NCBI GenBank assembly: GCA_963662175.1
Contig: OY759225.1
Span: 15,679,601-15,743,600, forward strand
From: Aradus depressus
Taxonomy: Eukaryota; Arthropoda; Insecta; Hemiptera; Aradidae
Length of the DNA stretch: 64,000 bases
Reading direction: 5' to 3'
Shown here: piece after piece, positions 1 to 15,200 of the stretch
How the letters are laid out: every line of letters begins with the position of its first letter
How positions within the stretch are numbered: the first letter of the stretch is position 1
Program-made: the position numbers and the translations under genes
Notes under the pieces: model-generated
What the model was told of the DNA's origin: nothing
The model's input: only the letters and a program-made list of their open reading frames with translations
Databases searched by the model: none

Positions 1-2
1 CC

Positions 3-71
3 ATTCCAACCACGGAGCCTCCGAAGGCTGTTATGCCGCAACAAATTCACTCAGGAGGTGACCAACCAAGA
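3..71 (+). CDS. piwi: Piwi exon 1 of window (N-terminal linker)
   Basis: The frame is open from base 3 and reads a Pro/Gln/Gly-rich peptide ending GGDQPR before the donor GTAAGT at 72. Phase 0. An ATG at 33-35 could be the start, but the frame is open to the window edge, so a further upstream exon or start is equally possible. Flexible N-termini like this are normal for Piwi proteins. Confidence 0.6.
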
Positions 72-3000
72 GTAAGTATCCGCTTCCCCAGTTATACGAA
101 GTATGAACATAAAAATTTTATTATTCTGGGACCGAGGTCCACTAAGAATACATACATACAGAGTAAAGAAGAGGAATCAATGAAATATAGTATCAGTACG
201 TTGTAGAATGAAATAAATAAATTAGTGCTACATTGGAGAAAACTAGAAATTAATAATATATAATTATACAAAACATTGACATGAAATAACATAAAATTAA
301 CAGCTTAATTATGAAGAAAAAAATAAATAATAGTATCTACTATATAAATAAAAGAGAATATGCAGTGGTGGATTAACCAATAGGCAAACCTAGGCAGGTG
401 CCTTGGGCCCCCGATGCTGAAGGCCTGAAGCTACTATGCAGCAAGAGCGACTAGATATGTTAAGTCTTCTTAGTATTGAATCCGACATTTTCCGATAAAT
501 TCAGCGTGTCGACATGCAGGAGAAAGTGTGTATGAAGTCAATTTTACAGCGAATTGAAAATATTATTCTTAAGAATTATAACTGTATCAATAAATTCATA
601 AAAAAAATTGCTGAAAAGTTTTCGTTTTTTATGAGGGGGGATTAAAAATAGGGAGGGCCCATATTTGCAATCACCTAGGGCCCCGCAGAAACTTAACCTG
701 CCACTGAGAATATGTAAACATATAAAAAAAGAGTGTACATCGTAACCATTTCTAAAATATCAAGGTTTGAATATCGATTATGGTAGTTCGATTGTAAAAA
801 TTTTTTAGGAAATAACTATGAATATTAAATTTATTACGCCCACATTTTAAATAATTTAATATAAATTTATCAATGATATAGAGAATAACCAATAATAAAA
901 GAATTAACAACTAACAGTTAATAATCAACCAACAGTAATAGTCAGAGTAATCATAATAAATTTAATATTCATAGTTTAATATTTTACAAAAATTTTATAA
1001 TCGAACTACCATAATCGATATTCAAACCTTGATATTTTAGAAATGGACACGATGTCCTCCAAGAAGGATGCACATTTCTAATTAATTTTAAAAGCAATCG
1101 TTTCTGGTGAGTGTTTTGTAAATATAAAGAATGTACATAAAAAACAATTGAAATAATAAGTAATTTAGATGACAATTTTCAGAATCGAGGTGTAAACAAA
1201 TAGTTTAGATTGCAATGTTTGGAATACAATGTTATATTAATGTCCGTTCATTTCATTTCAGTGATAATGGCCCATAAGAGGCCGAAACATAAAGAATATT
1301 AAAAATTGCTTGGACCTATTTGGCTAATGTTTCATTCCATACCACTAAAAAATAGTATATAAATAAGAAAAAAATTAATAGATTAATAAAAACGACAGAG
1401 CATAATACTGTGATGGTTGATTATAAAAGAGAGGGGAGGATGGCCAGACAAGGTTTGAAATGAGTGTGAGGAGAGAGAAGAAAAATAAAAATAGTCAAAC
1501 TAAAATAAGATGAAATAAAAATAAATAAATGCATGCTGAAATATTTAAATATAATAGAGAGGGTGAAAAAAATGGAATAAGTAAATAATTTAAATGATTA
1601 GAATAATGATGTTGACTAATTAGAGAATAGAGGGGAGAGAGATGAAGACATAATCAAAGGGGAGTGGATTGTTTAGTGAAGAGGTATTGGAATAGTGAGG
1701 ATTTGAAGGAAGCGACGGAAGGAGAGTGACGGATTGGGGGAGGCAGAGAGTTGTAGAGAGGGGAGGCCACGGAAGGAGAGTCACGGATTGGGGGAGGCAG
1801 GGAGTTGTAGAGAGGGGAGGCCACGAAAGGAGAGTGACGGATTGGGGGAGGCAGGGAGTTGTAGATAGAGGAGGCCACGGAAGGAGAGTGACGGATTGGG
1901 GGAGGCAGGGAGTTGTAGAGAGGTAGTAGAAGTATAGGGGAAGTTATGGAATTAATATTCTGTTGTATTCCGGGGGAGTTATGAGAAAGGGAAGTTACTA
2001 AGAACATTTCTTTAAAAGATTCATAATTTCTAAATCACTTGAAACTTTTGTTCATTAGTTAATTTTTTTATTTGTTTTCAGGGTGGACCTCCAGCGCAGC
2101 CTGGGGCAGGTGAGATAGTTTCTTCATTCAGAGGAATCTCAATTAGTGAAGGTATATCATTATTTTTCTCTATACTTATTCGTGCCGATGAATCATGTCC
2201 TTCGGACCGTTGAATCAACGTTTTTCTTCTCATTTATTCCATTTGCGTGCTTGCTTATTGAGCTCTAGATCGCGAATTTGAAACCGGGCCGGAGGCCCTT
2301 GGTTTATTTTATCTGGAATTTAAAATAAACATAAGCACGCCGTCCTTCAGATGAGCCTGTACGCTGTCAGGCACCCACCCGTTAAATACCCCCCACCCTA
2401 GGTGAATGAAAATTTAGGGTAGGCAACATTTAGGATTCCCATAGTAGTTTCGAGCTCATGTCCACCAGAGTGACGAAAAAGCGCTCTGATAGTAGGCGAT
2501 ATGACCTCTTTGTTAAAGCCCGGGCTATTTAGCTATTTAATAGGTAATTGCATTTTCAGGTGTAGAGTTAATTAAGGTTAGGTTTTTGAAATTGTTAATA
2601 ATGTTGTGTGTTTTCGCCAAGCTCCTACTCTTCTTTCATTTAAGTAGTACTTCTTTCATTTAAGTAGTACTTCTTTCATTTAAGTAGTACTTCTTTCATT
2701 TAAGTAGTACTTCTTTCATTTAAGTAGTACTTCTTTCATTTAAGTAGTACTTCTTTCATTTAAGTAGTACTTCTTTCATTTAAGTAGTACTTCTTTCATT
2801 TAAGTAGTACTTCTTTCATTTAAGTAGTACTTCTTTCATTTAAGTAGTACTTCTTTCATTTAAGTAGTACTTCTTTCATTTAAGTAGTACTTCTTTCATT
2901 TAAGTAGTACTTCTTTCATTTAAGTAGTACTTCTTTCATTTAAGTAGTACTTCTTTCATTTAAGTAGTACTTCTTTCATTTAAGTAGTACTTCTTTCATT

Positions 3001-3209
3001 TAAGTAGTACTTCTTTCATTTAAGTCCCTACTTTTCCAGTATCTACTAACTCAGCAAACCTCTGATTCCTAAGGCTGGCTCCTATGAGATAGTTCTCGTT
3101 CTCCTGTAAGTCTCACTCCACTGGACAGATTGTTACTCTTCTGTTTCATCTTCCTAGTTGGAAGATGACTTGACTATCACTTGTTACTTATTCCTTATAC
3201 GATACAGTC

Positions 3210-3263
<54 letters not shown>

Positions 3264-6200
3264 TTATACATACTAACAACCCGCCATGCGTTGCAATGTC
3301 CTTGTGCGGGTAAGGGTAGGATAGAAAGAAGTCTCAAACAACATTTTTAGTGCTCTATGGAATCCAATACTGAACATTTATGCCAATTCGTGCAATGATT
3401 TTTGTTCCATAAGCGAATGCATCAAATGCGGGGGTGGGTATGGCGGTAAGGTAAGGGTGGGGCTGAAAGAAGTCTTAAACATTTTCTGTGCTCTATATAA
3501 TCTAATACAAAACAATTTATACCAATTCGTTCAATGATATTTGCTCCATGGGTGGGGTAAGGATGGGATAAAACTGTGTTCTAAACTTCGGTGACTCGAC
3601 GAACATAAGAACAAAATCGGATGGAAGTTTAGGAGTCTATAAAACACAAACATACAGACATTAGATTTTATATACATAGATATGTATATATTTTCTCTCG
3701 AACCTCTGATTTTCTTTATAATTGAGATATTACTCATTATTGTTAACATTATTATTCTTATTTTGTTTTTCAAAAATTTTCCGTTTTTATTTTTATTTTT
3801 CACTTGTTTATTTTCATTGTTTTAATCATTGCCTGTCATTGTTATGTCTCAAGTGTTTGTTTATTTCTTTCGTTATTATTATGGGACATATTTCCCAGAA
3901 CAAAGATTATTTTTCATGTTATTTGTTCATTATGTTTCAGGTCGACCACAGATCCAGGCTAGGAGAGGCGCCAAGCGGGGACGTATGGACGTGGAGCCCC
4001 CCGTAGTTACAAGACCCCCTGATATATCTGCTAAGAAAGGTAGCATTTCATTTTTATACTTCTTCAGCTATACGATGTATAGAGGAAGTTCTGTAATCTG
4101 TCAGAAAATCTATTTTGAGTTTTCACTAGAATTATTTGTTTTTCCGGACCTAATGACTGTTTGTGTAAAGGAGTATCGACAAGAAATTTTATATAGGGGT
4201 TCAGGTCCCAGTAAGGATGGGAGGGGCACAATATACGAGGTCTGTACCTAAAGTAATGAGTGATTTTTGTTATCGCTTGTTTGCGCTCCCGGGTAGGGTT
4301 CGAGGAGAGGGACCGTTGCGGGTGGACCTCAGGTTCCTACCATTGTCGAATCTAATTCCGATCGTTGAGCGGAGCAGGTGTTTTAAGAACTGCCATTGTG
4401 TTCTGCAGACTCGCCACGAGGCGCACAGTCGAACAATATGTCATCAAATTTTGCGAGAATTTTGTTAAATCTGGTCCGGAAACAGTTGGAATGGTGACGA
4501 CAGCTTACTAACAAGATGATCTGTCGCAGGCACAAATTTTGAGGTGGTTCAAGGCCTTCAAAGATGGAAGAGAAAATGTGTAAGATGAAGAACGATCTGG
4601 GCGACCTTCAACCTCAAGAATTGACCAAAGGACAAAGACAGGCGACTAAACAGGATGATTCAGCAGAAAAACATCCCAACGCTTCCACAGCCCCCTACAG
4701 CACTGATCTGACTCCCTGTGATTATTTTTTGTAGTATTTTTTTACCCCAAACTAAAAACCAACCGCGCAAGGAAAAACATTTTGGTACCATTCCCAACAT
4801 CTAGAATGCTGTGACGAGGGGTTTAAACATTTCTGAAGTAGACTTCCAACACTGCTACGAAGAATGAAAAAAACGTTGAAAACGGTGTATTATGTCTCAA
4901 GAATATTACTTTGAAGGTGATAATATTGAATTGTAAGAAATGTCTTTCAGAAATGTACTACATGTCTGTGAACACGGATAACTACCCAAAGGACGAATAT
5001 ATCTATATGAAATTTGGTATATAAATATAAAAACCCCTAGGGACGACACACATTAATTTTCTTAATCGGCTTAAGGGGAAGGGATGACCAGAGGGGAGGG
5101 AGGGGTTTCCCAATAACCCCTAAAAAAAAACGTTTTTTAGAGTGTACCAATGGGGTTGTGCTAAGCCATCTAACATCAAGCGTATCCACTCCTTCCAATC
5201 CAAAGTCCTAAGAACAATTGTCGATGCACCCTTCCATGTGTCCAACCTTACCCTATGTTAAAAGTCCCTATGTTATTGACCTCATCAAGTCCCGCTTTTC
5301 CAAATTCCCTCTAACCTTTCTTCCCATGTCAATCCAGTTGCTCGACTCTTGTCGTCCCATTCCCATCCAGATAATCCCCCCCCCGAAGACTGAGGCGGCG
5401 CTGGCCGAGAGACCTGCTACTGTAGCAAAAATATTTAGGGAGTGCCGGTGATGACCAGCTTCTCCCCTCTTGTAATCCTCTTACCTTCAACTCTCCTCCT
5501 TCTTGGCCTGCCTCCACTGCTGGACAGTGATGGAGGGGCGAAAAGGCAGGGTTTTTTTTTGTTTTTTTTTTTTCTATTATTATTTTGTACACAATCATAT
5601 TCTTTCGATGTATATATTTATATTTTTTCTCTCTCTCTTCTTTTAATGTTTTGTCTTTCATCAAATTTACTCATGGTGTATACCGATTGTAAATATTCAA
5701 AATAAAGAATTAAAGACAAAAAAAAAAAAAAAAAAAAGAGTATACCAGGGCCCAATAAGGAACCCTCACCTGTCGATTTTGAACGGAAACAGCTCAAAAC
5801 CCCTAATAACTGTCGAGTTAGAGCACTCCGGTAACTTAGAGTGCTAGCTTACTGAGCTGAGTTCAAGGTCGTGCGTTCGAAACCTGGCCGAGGCTCTTAG
5901 GTTTTTTATCTTCCTGACAAATCAGAAACGTTTCTCTTCCACACTTTATTGATACTCTTCAAACGAAAGGTCGTGAAAGTTCATGGATCCTGATTCGAAA
6001 AAGAAAAAAAAAATCAATTACTGTGTGAACACAAGTATAAGAATCACCGGCAATGTACTTTTCGCTCCCCCTCCAAAACCAATCGCCCATTTTCGCTAAT
6101 ATTTAAATAGGGACTTCTAATCCTCAAACTAAATTTTGTACAGATAATTTGACGGCTTTTGTCCTCATTGGGTTATGACTTCAAATACGAAATTTCCTGT

Positions 6201-9200
6201 CGATACGTTCATTACAATGGCAGTTTTTGCGGTTTTTGAATTGATCCCCTCTTTCCCTTCTGCCGGTTCCGCTGAAAATTAATAAGCGTCGTCCTTGTGG
6301 ACTTTTGAATTCACTTATGTAATATTGTATAGATACTTTCATTACAACGGCAGTTATTAGAGTTTTTGAATAAGCTTCTCCCTAATCCTCCCTTCCCTTT
6401 GGTCGATTTGACTGAAAATCAATAGGTGTCGTTCGAGGTTTCTGAATTCTCATATAAAATTTCCTCTCGTTACATTCCTTCTATCAGGATTTATCGTGTT
6501 CGCTGACAGAGATGTCCGCCGATACAGGTCGGAAGAATTGAAATTCCGTTGAAAACTCCGCATCGAATTTTTGACAGATTACATAACTTTATACTTCGTA
6601 TAGCTAGTAAAATATATTTATATATGTAATAAGCATAGGTAATTTTTCATTCAGGAACTTCGGGAAAGCCGATCATAGTACAAGCCAACTACTACAAACT
6701 GAGCCAGACGACAAACTGGAGCCTGTACCAGTACAGGGTGGACTTCAGCCCTGAGGAGGATCGCACCCATGTGCGCAAATCCATGTTGCGAGCACACAAG
6801 AACCAAGAACCACTCAATCTCGGCGATGCGTACATCTTCGACGGAACGATGTTGTTCACCATCAGAAAGCTCCATCCCGACATAAAACAGGTATTTTTGA
6901 CAGTTTTCTGTTTATATATATTTATTACTATATATTCCTTAATTATTACTTCCCCCGCTAAACGCAATATAGGGTAAGTTATATAATCAGTGAAAAATTC
7001 GATGCGGAGTTTTCAACGCAATTTCATGTTTTTACGACTTTCTGATTCCAAGAATGAAAAAAAAAAAAAAAGTCTATCGATGGATTAAGGCATAGTCAAG
7101 GTCCACGCCGTAGATTTTCGCCGGGATAAAATCATAACAAGTGTTTCGTATTAATATGTAATTTAATTATCAATCTCTTTAATACAATGGTTTTACAGAG
7201 TAGTATGGTTACAGAATAGATAAATCACAAGTTTATTGCATATAGCAAGGGTCTGTGGTAGCTAAAGTAACTCACGTATACCTCACACTGTATTGACTAC
7301 GCCTCAATGTTTTTCATTTTCTTTTCGATGCTGCCGTAGCTCTTGCATTTGCTCGGCACTAGACTTTTTAGGTTTTTTAAATTCCTTTTGATGCGAGCTT
7401 TCCTCTGATTTGCGTTTTCTATAATTCCGCGCATATTTACGATTCATATGAGACATCTTTAATTTTTTTTGCAATTTTCAATTTAATTCCGATTTTTACA
7501 TATATTTCGGCGAATATATGTATTGTTTCACTTTGAGACCTCCTCAAGCTCTTTACAATGACACCCGAATCAACGTCCTATCTAAACGCGTTATCACGCT
7601 ACACTAATTTCTAATTTTACACAACGCTAATTCGCGACAATCATCCGCCGGCGCCCACACTAACCCGATAATGTCACAGGCAAAACAAACTGCACAACAA
7701 ACACGTACAGACATGCTCTATCCATTGTGACCTCAACCGTTGTTACCGCATTATTAGTCTCGTAGTTATTAGCAATTGAAATCTGACGGTATTTTGTAAC
7801 ACAAGAAAGTTTGACCGGCTATCACTGTGCTTAACGAGCGAATAGACGTTTTCACGTCAAAAAGAATCTATGTGTCTGTAAACACGATAACTCTTAAAAT
7901 TGTTATAATGAATGTGTAGCCACAAAACTTCATATGTGAATTCAATAACCCATAAGGACTATACTTATTCATATTCGGCGTAATAGGCAGAAGTAAGAGA
8001 AGAAATTTATCGACACAAAATTTACCAAGGATTGGAGCCCTTATGTATGTCAACCGTTGAAAATTAGAGCAAACGATCGACTGGAGGGGGAGCGAAAAAT
8101 TAATTGGTGATTTCTGGGGAAGTACATTGCCGGTGATTCACCTACTTTCTTAAATTTTCATAAATACAATTTAAATTTTAGTGTTCATGACGTACATTTT
8201 CGACTTAAGTCCCATGTGACAATTGAAAATACTTATCATTAATTAAATTGCATTACTTGATTTCAGGCCATTTTTGTTAAACGTTTGTGAGCTTTTACTA
8301 TTGAAGTGATATTGTTTTTATTTTAAATTTCAGAGTATAGAATTTTTTGTGACTCGACTATCTGATAATAGTCCCATCAAAATCTCAATCAAATTCACCA
8401 ACGAAATGGCGATAGGTGACTTTAGCTACATCCAGTTGTTCAACATTATTCTACGCAACTGTATGGACCTCCTCAAGTTCCAGCTTGTCAACAGGGAATA
8501 TTTTGATCCCACCAAAAAAGTAATTTAGAAAATTTATATTTCATTTATTAGTTTTACTTTCTCATCTTGTTATATACTAATTATTTTACTGGTATTTGTT
8601 CATTGATATGTTGCTCTTTTTCTTTTTTCTCTATATTTCCCTCAGAAGGGGCCGTGATCGCCCCGAAATATTGTCCTTAAAGAAGATTTACCTACAGGAA
8701 TAGAAATATATAATATTTATAATTAAAATATAAATAGTACCTATAATATTAGGAATTAGATTCATGGTTTATTCCATTATTTTAGGAATAGATAATTAAA
8801 ATACACAATTTCTTTGTCAAACTTCACTATATATTCTCAAATACTCAACTAGTTTCGCCGTGTTAAGGCATTATCAAGAGTCACTTACAAACTGACAGAA
8901 TTGGTTGACAAGGTAGAAGGTACAGTTATGGAGAGGGTTTTTAGGTTATGACGGGGAATCCCTTGTTTTTGTTACTCTATACATTATTAGATTTTATATA
9001 TATATATTTTTCTTTCTTTTTTTATTTTATATTTATCATTATCTTGTAAATATCTGTTTATTGGAATGTATAGAGTAACAAAAAACAAGGGATTCCCCGT
9101 CATTACATAAAAACCCCCTCCATAACTGTACCTTCTACCCTGTCAACCAATTCTGTCAGTTTGTAAGTGACTCTTGATAATGCCTTAACACGGCGAAACT

Positions 9201-12200
9201 AGTTGAGTATTTGAGAATATATAGTGAAGTTTGACAAAGAAATTGTGTATTTTAATTATATATTCCTAGAATGGAGCTCCACAAAGTAAATCTGGAAACC
9301 ATAAATTATCCATTATTTTATTTGAATATATATATACAGTGTAAACTCTATGTAGCGACACTTAAGGGACTGCTCATTTATCATATTACATTACATTTAA
9401 TAGTATTTTACCATTATGATATATTTACTAATAAAGTATAAAATTTACAAACATTAATATTGATATAAATAACAACGCTTATTGCGTATAGTCTGTTATC
9501 TTCGTCTGACGGTTTTTGCTGCTCCAGTAATCTAAGGTAATCACAACAAACAAAAGAACGAATTTGTTAGAATCTTCGGTACGTATGATGCCGACAGTCG
9601 AGGTAAATACGTGCTAGACAATAAAGCAATATAATAACAAACAAAAGAACGTACACAGCTGCAGTTCTTGATTTCGGCAACTTGAAAGTGCTGTTTATTG
9701 CTTAGTAATGACGTATTTTTGTCGTTATTTAGAGTGGGTGTGATGCTACATAGAGTGTATCATTGTATGGACAACAAGGTAAACCAACCAGATTCAAGTA
9801 ATTTCGATGTTTTAGGGAGTTTGTCGTTAAATGGAGTTTACACTGTATGTTAAAATCAACTGGTTTTTAGCCAAATCGGACAAAGGGAATGAGAGGACTT
9901 TGACATAAAAACTCTAATGACTGCTGATATAATAAATGTATCGACATGACATTTTATGTGTACAGTGCCTGAGCTAGTTATTTCTTTCAACCAAATCGAT
10001 ATTAATAATTAAAATATAAATAGTACCTATAATATTAGGAATTAGATTCATGGTTTCTTCCATTCTTTTGTATGATTATCTATATATGAGGAGTTTGGAG
10101 CCAGAGCGGACCAACCCACAATTTTTCAGAAAATGAGTTATTACCATCCTGATGTTGGCATAGGTTCCCTTTTTTCAAAACCAGTGTGGATCACTTAAGT
10201 TTCTTCACTTCAGTGACAGATAGCAACACTTAAAGTTTATCCACAAATATTTTGTGCATATATTTTCAAAGTCACAATGGATCATACGGCCTTCAAAAAT
10301 TTTATAGAACACAAAAAGGGATCACTCATCCAATACTATTCTAAAATTTCAAATATAAATAAATATTTGGAGCCCATTTATGGAGATAAACAAAATATAC
10401 TCATTTTTCAATTGCCATTTTCTTCCTGTTCAGTTTCAACCAGTTGGTCCGCTCTGGCTCCAAACTCCTCATATAGGGTTGCCTAAATTTAGAAGTAGGA
10501 TAGTAGAGTCGGGCTTATGTCCACAACAGTGGCGAAAGAGTGCACTGGTAGTAGGCGATATGACCTCGTAGTTGAAGCCCGGGCATGAGACAATAACTAA
10601 TTAAATTATATAAATCTACCGACATTAAATCTTGGAATACAAATATATATGAGATAAATAATAACTTTTATTTAAAATTAACATTTATATTTTTAATTCT
10701 TTAAAATATATTTTTAATTCTTTAAAATATATTTTTAATTCTTTAAAATATATTTTTAATTCTTTAAAATATATTTTTAATTCTTTAAAATATATTTTTA
10801 ATTCTTTAAAATATATTTTTAATTCTTTTAAAGGTAAATCTTTTTTTTCATTTTTGTTCAATGATTAGAATGGGTCTCCCCCCCCAAAAAAACTTATAAC
10901 TAGGTATCGATATAATGAGTGTATCGACCCGAAATTTTATGTGTGGATTTTTATATTTCACTCAAGTTCTTTGTTTTGCGACCCTTTCAATCTATTCTGT
11001 CTATAACAATACAATCTATTCGGATGGGACGTAAATATGATCAATCCAGAATCTCATTAGGATAAAATCTCCTGGTTTTCACCCCAATCGGCCTAAGAGA
11101 ACGTGGTTTTAGGGGCGTTAGCGAAAAATTAGTTGATTACATATATATCGAGTAAGGGAAGTAACATTATCATTAGCGGTGATTCACCAACGACTGTTTT
11201 TTTATTCGATTAGTTGTGCTCAAGATGTTGAATAGGGGGGGCTTCCTGTCTGTGATTACGATAATTCCCAATAGATTGAATAAATCGATGCCACTATTGG
11301 TTTTTAGCCGCGCCCTAATAACTGACTTCGATTTTCAATCAAATCCGTAAATTTGTTTTGAGAGTGAGGTGAAGTACATGATTTATTGATCTATTTTTAT
11401 GTATGGGACAGCTGTCAATGAGGAACTACCGTCTGGAACTGTGGCCTGGTTACGTGACATCTATCCTCCAACACGACACTGGTATTTTGATGGGTATCGA
11501 CGTGGCCCATAAAGTCCTACGAACGGATACAGTTTTGGATATGATCAACGAGGTGAGGCGGCGAGAAGGAGACAAATGGCAGGTGTGTATACTATTTTTA
11601 TCTGGCCTTTGGCTATATTTCGCAATATATAATAAAGATCTACCTCCTACCTCATTGCAAAATTTTTGTGGTAACATTTGGCTAACGTTTTTAAATTGAA
11701 TGTAGAACTTCTTACTCACAGTAATCAAATAGAAGGAATAGTTGATTATTTCGCTCTGGGGAAGTACAATGTACTTTGGTGATTGACTGAAAAATATTTC
11801 ATTATTTACATTTTATGGAAAATGTTCTCTTATCATTCAATTTTTGTTGTCTGTTTTTTAGGAAGTGTTTCATAATGCCATACTCGGACAAGTGGTCTTC
11901 ACTCATTACAACAATAAGCCCTACAGAGTAGATGATGTTGTATTTAATCAAAATCCAGAAAGCACATTTAAGAAGGGAGACCAGGATGTCAAATATATGG
12001 ATTACTATAAAACAGTAAGTTGAAAAGCAAGCAAATGTGTGAGTGATGCGGTACTCACGAAAATTGATGTGTAAACATCTTAAGTTTCAAAAATTTGCTG
12101 TCGTGCACAGATTTTGATTAAAATTTGTTTTATAATGTTACAATAAGAAAAGTAGAATGAGGAATTAAACTTTCAAATTTATTGTTCTTCAATTTCTATT

Positions 12201-15200
12201 ATACATGAAATTATAGGTTTGTGATAGCTAAAACATGATATATACAGCTGTGGTTGTAGTATCTCTAAATACTTCGAGAATACAGCGTCGATGGTAGTTT
12301 TCGAATTTGTAGATTAAATTTGTCATTTAAAAATGAAATAAGCTGTTCGGTATCTCCTGAAATGGGTAAAAACATTATATTATTTGTTGTGACAATATGA
12401 CAACAAATATATTATTTATTGATCGATATTTACTATTATTATATATTAATAACAAGCCGGTAGCTCAGTGGTATGCGTGCTTGACTTCTGAGCTCAAGAT
12501 CGAGGGTTCGAAACCCGACCGAGGCCCTTATTTCATTTTATCTGGGAGGTAAAATAAACTCAAGCACGCCGTTCTGCGGATGGGACGTTAATCGATGGTC
12601 CCGAGCCTGTACAATGTCAGGTACTCGTTAAAGACCCCTACCCTAGGTGAATAAAAATTAGGGTAGGCAAAATTTAGGACTCCCATTGTAGAGTCGGGCT
12701 CATGTCCACCAGAGTGACGTAAGAGCGCGATATGATCTCGTAGTTAAATCCCGGGCATAAAACCTAACCTAACCTATTAATAACAATATCATATAATAAT
12801 ATTTTGAAATATATATTTTTTTAGATTTACACTACTATATTATTTTCTTTTACCACAAATTTTATTTATTGTTACAAATTTAAGGTTTCGAAGCATTTCA
12901 ACCTAAAAGTTTCTTACCAAAAGATCATTTTATAGTTCGTAATATTGATATTTTAGTTAAATTCACTGCAACGGTAAATATGATCAATAATGTTGTAAAA
13001 ATACAATGGTATATCTAATCATGTTTTTTAGAGTTGTTTTGTTTCACTTATTCTATGAACGTAGAAATGCTCAAAAACAGCTGACATCGCAGATAAAGAA
13101 GTGTGTAGTTGTGTGTGTGCGCTTCGCATGAAACCGTCCGACACACACACTTACACATGCACATCAAAGAGACTTGATGACCGAGAGCTAAGATGTTTAC
13201 ACATCAAACATTTTAAATTAAAATTTATATTTTATGTTGTTTATTGTTCAAAAGTTAACCTATGATTGTTATTTCTCCTCAGAAATATAACGTATTTATA
13301 CAAAATAAACAACAGCCCCTTCTGTTGTCTCGGCCTAAACAAAAGGACATCCGAGGAGGGCGTAACCAGGATACTCTGCTCATCCCAGAACTGTGCAACA
13401 TGACAGGGCTAACTGACGAAATGAGGTTAGTTTACTAGATGTCATGCATTCGTGCGCAATTTCATATTATCTCTCCATCTTTAGACTTACCCACCGACCC
13501 TCTCCCATTAACAGCCACATACGCAGATGATACCGCCATTTTAGTCTCTCACACAGATCCTCACACCACTTCACTCACACTACAGCAACACCTCAACAAA
13601 ATTGAAGTTTGGAGTAAATCATGGAAAATTAAATTTAACACCACCAAATGTCAACACGTAACATTCGCTCTCCGCCGTGGTGACTGTCCCCTAGTATTCC
13701 TTGAAAACCAGCCATTACCTCATACCTCTTCCGTAAAATATTTAGGATTAACTCTCGATAGAAGGCTGACTTAGACTGTACAGTATTTTGAATAGGCGTT
13801 CTAAATTATCTACTCGACAAAAACTAAATTGTTATATCTATCTTCTCCGACCTCTCTGGACCTATGGCTTACAAATATATGGTACATCCAAGACTTCGAA
13901 CATCAAAAGAATACAGGTATTTCAATCCAAGACGCTCCGACTGATCACGCAATGCGCATCATACGTTAGCAACAAGACTACACCGCGATTTGAACTTCAC
14001 ATCTATAGACACAACCATTAAACATTTATACCAACGTTACTACACCAAAATTTACTTTACACCAATCGTTTTCCCAACTGTCTCAAACCTGTGAAGTACT
14101 ATGTTTTCAAAGGAATTTCATTTTTCTGCAAATAGTTTTTTTTTTGTTTTTTTTTATCTACTGCTCACATACTTCCTATATGATATTTTACGAAAAAAAG
14201 GGATTTGTGAACAAAAAATATTGGAATAACAATTGAAAATGAATATTTTATTTAGACTGATATTAGTGATTTTTTTATATATAAATAATAATGCTTCTGC
14301 TTGCTTTATGTGGATTTTTGGTTCTCCTATATTCACTCAATCACTTCAACATTATTAATGTCGTCTTGATCGGCTCTATGTGCAGCATCCATCGTTGTAT
14401 TGAGAAGACTTCCATCGGGATAGTGAACATTTTGCTGATGTCTTGCGTAGCCCAGGTACCACAAAATACTTGCGATGTGTGCACATGTACCAAGGGTTCT
14501 TGCTCCTGATTGACACATGCAATAATATCCATCAATAAAGCCATCTTCTTGACCTTCACCGTGGTTATTGTAAGCTATAAAAACTTGATGCTTAGTGGCA
14601 TTACGAAATCGAGAATAAACTCTGATTCTTATGAAGTTATTCTCGTTGATCAAAGTATCAATCTGCAGTTTTTCATCTTCATCTCCCTGCAGTTTGTCTT
14701 GAATATAAGACTTTGCAAGGTTGACTTGATAAACTCCTATGGTGAGATCTCGTAGATAATCAATGTCGAGCCTTGGAAAATCGGCAACTTGTGCGTCGTC
14801 TATTCTTTGCCATACAGCGCGTCTGTTGAGATTATCTACTTGTACTCGCGCTTGGACGACATTTTCACTTTTGGCTCGCTGCAGCATTTGTCTAGCAAAC
14901 TCTACCGATGCTCCTTGCATGTGAATCAAAGGATGATACTTGTTAATTATTGCACCAGTTATTCTGTAGTCGACGCCAATGTTCTTTGCATTCTGAATGT
15001 TGAAAACGTGATCGAAGTACTTAAACATGGTCCTGAAATGTCCACTTCTCGCTTCAACCAACCACCGAATTTTCGTGACTAGACGACTATCGTTGGCTTG
15101 TTCAGTTGTAAGTTGTCGCTCACTACGATTGAGTAACGCTGGCATTTTATATGTAATGCCTAACCGTTGGAGAAATGGAATTACATCCCGATATCCTCTG

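Larger units (their letters stand above)
6965..8145 (+). repeat. Family E copy, + orientation, split by an insertion
   Basis: The head (AATTCGATGCGGAGTTTTCA at about 6998) lies 75 bases after Piwi exon 4; the tail (GTACATTGCCGGTGATTCAC) is at about 8123-8142. The two parts are separated by an unrelated insert at about 7085-7850. It is inverted relative to the copy upstream of the exon. Confidence 0.85.

Noticed and set aside
1654..2007. 117-aa frame with repeated [12 protein letters not shown] units
   Set aside because: It is the antisense of the 54-bp tandem repeat; the periodicity comes from the DNA repeat, and both strands are open.
2631..3025. CRISPR-like array
   Set aside because: Repeats are directly head to tail with no spacers, in a eukaryotic intron. 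It is a minisatellite.
12453..12530. tRNA gene (A box and B box present)
   Set aside because: The same head occurs in more than ten copies joined to a constant body and a (CCTAA)n tail with target duplications. It is a SINE head, and the cloverleaf is degraded.
13439..14021. Functional reverse transcriptase gene
   Set aside because: It lacks the 5' half, is frameshifted near 13775 and ends at a transposon; it is a LINE fragment.
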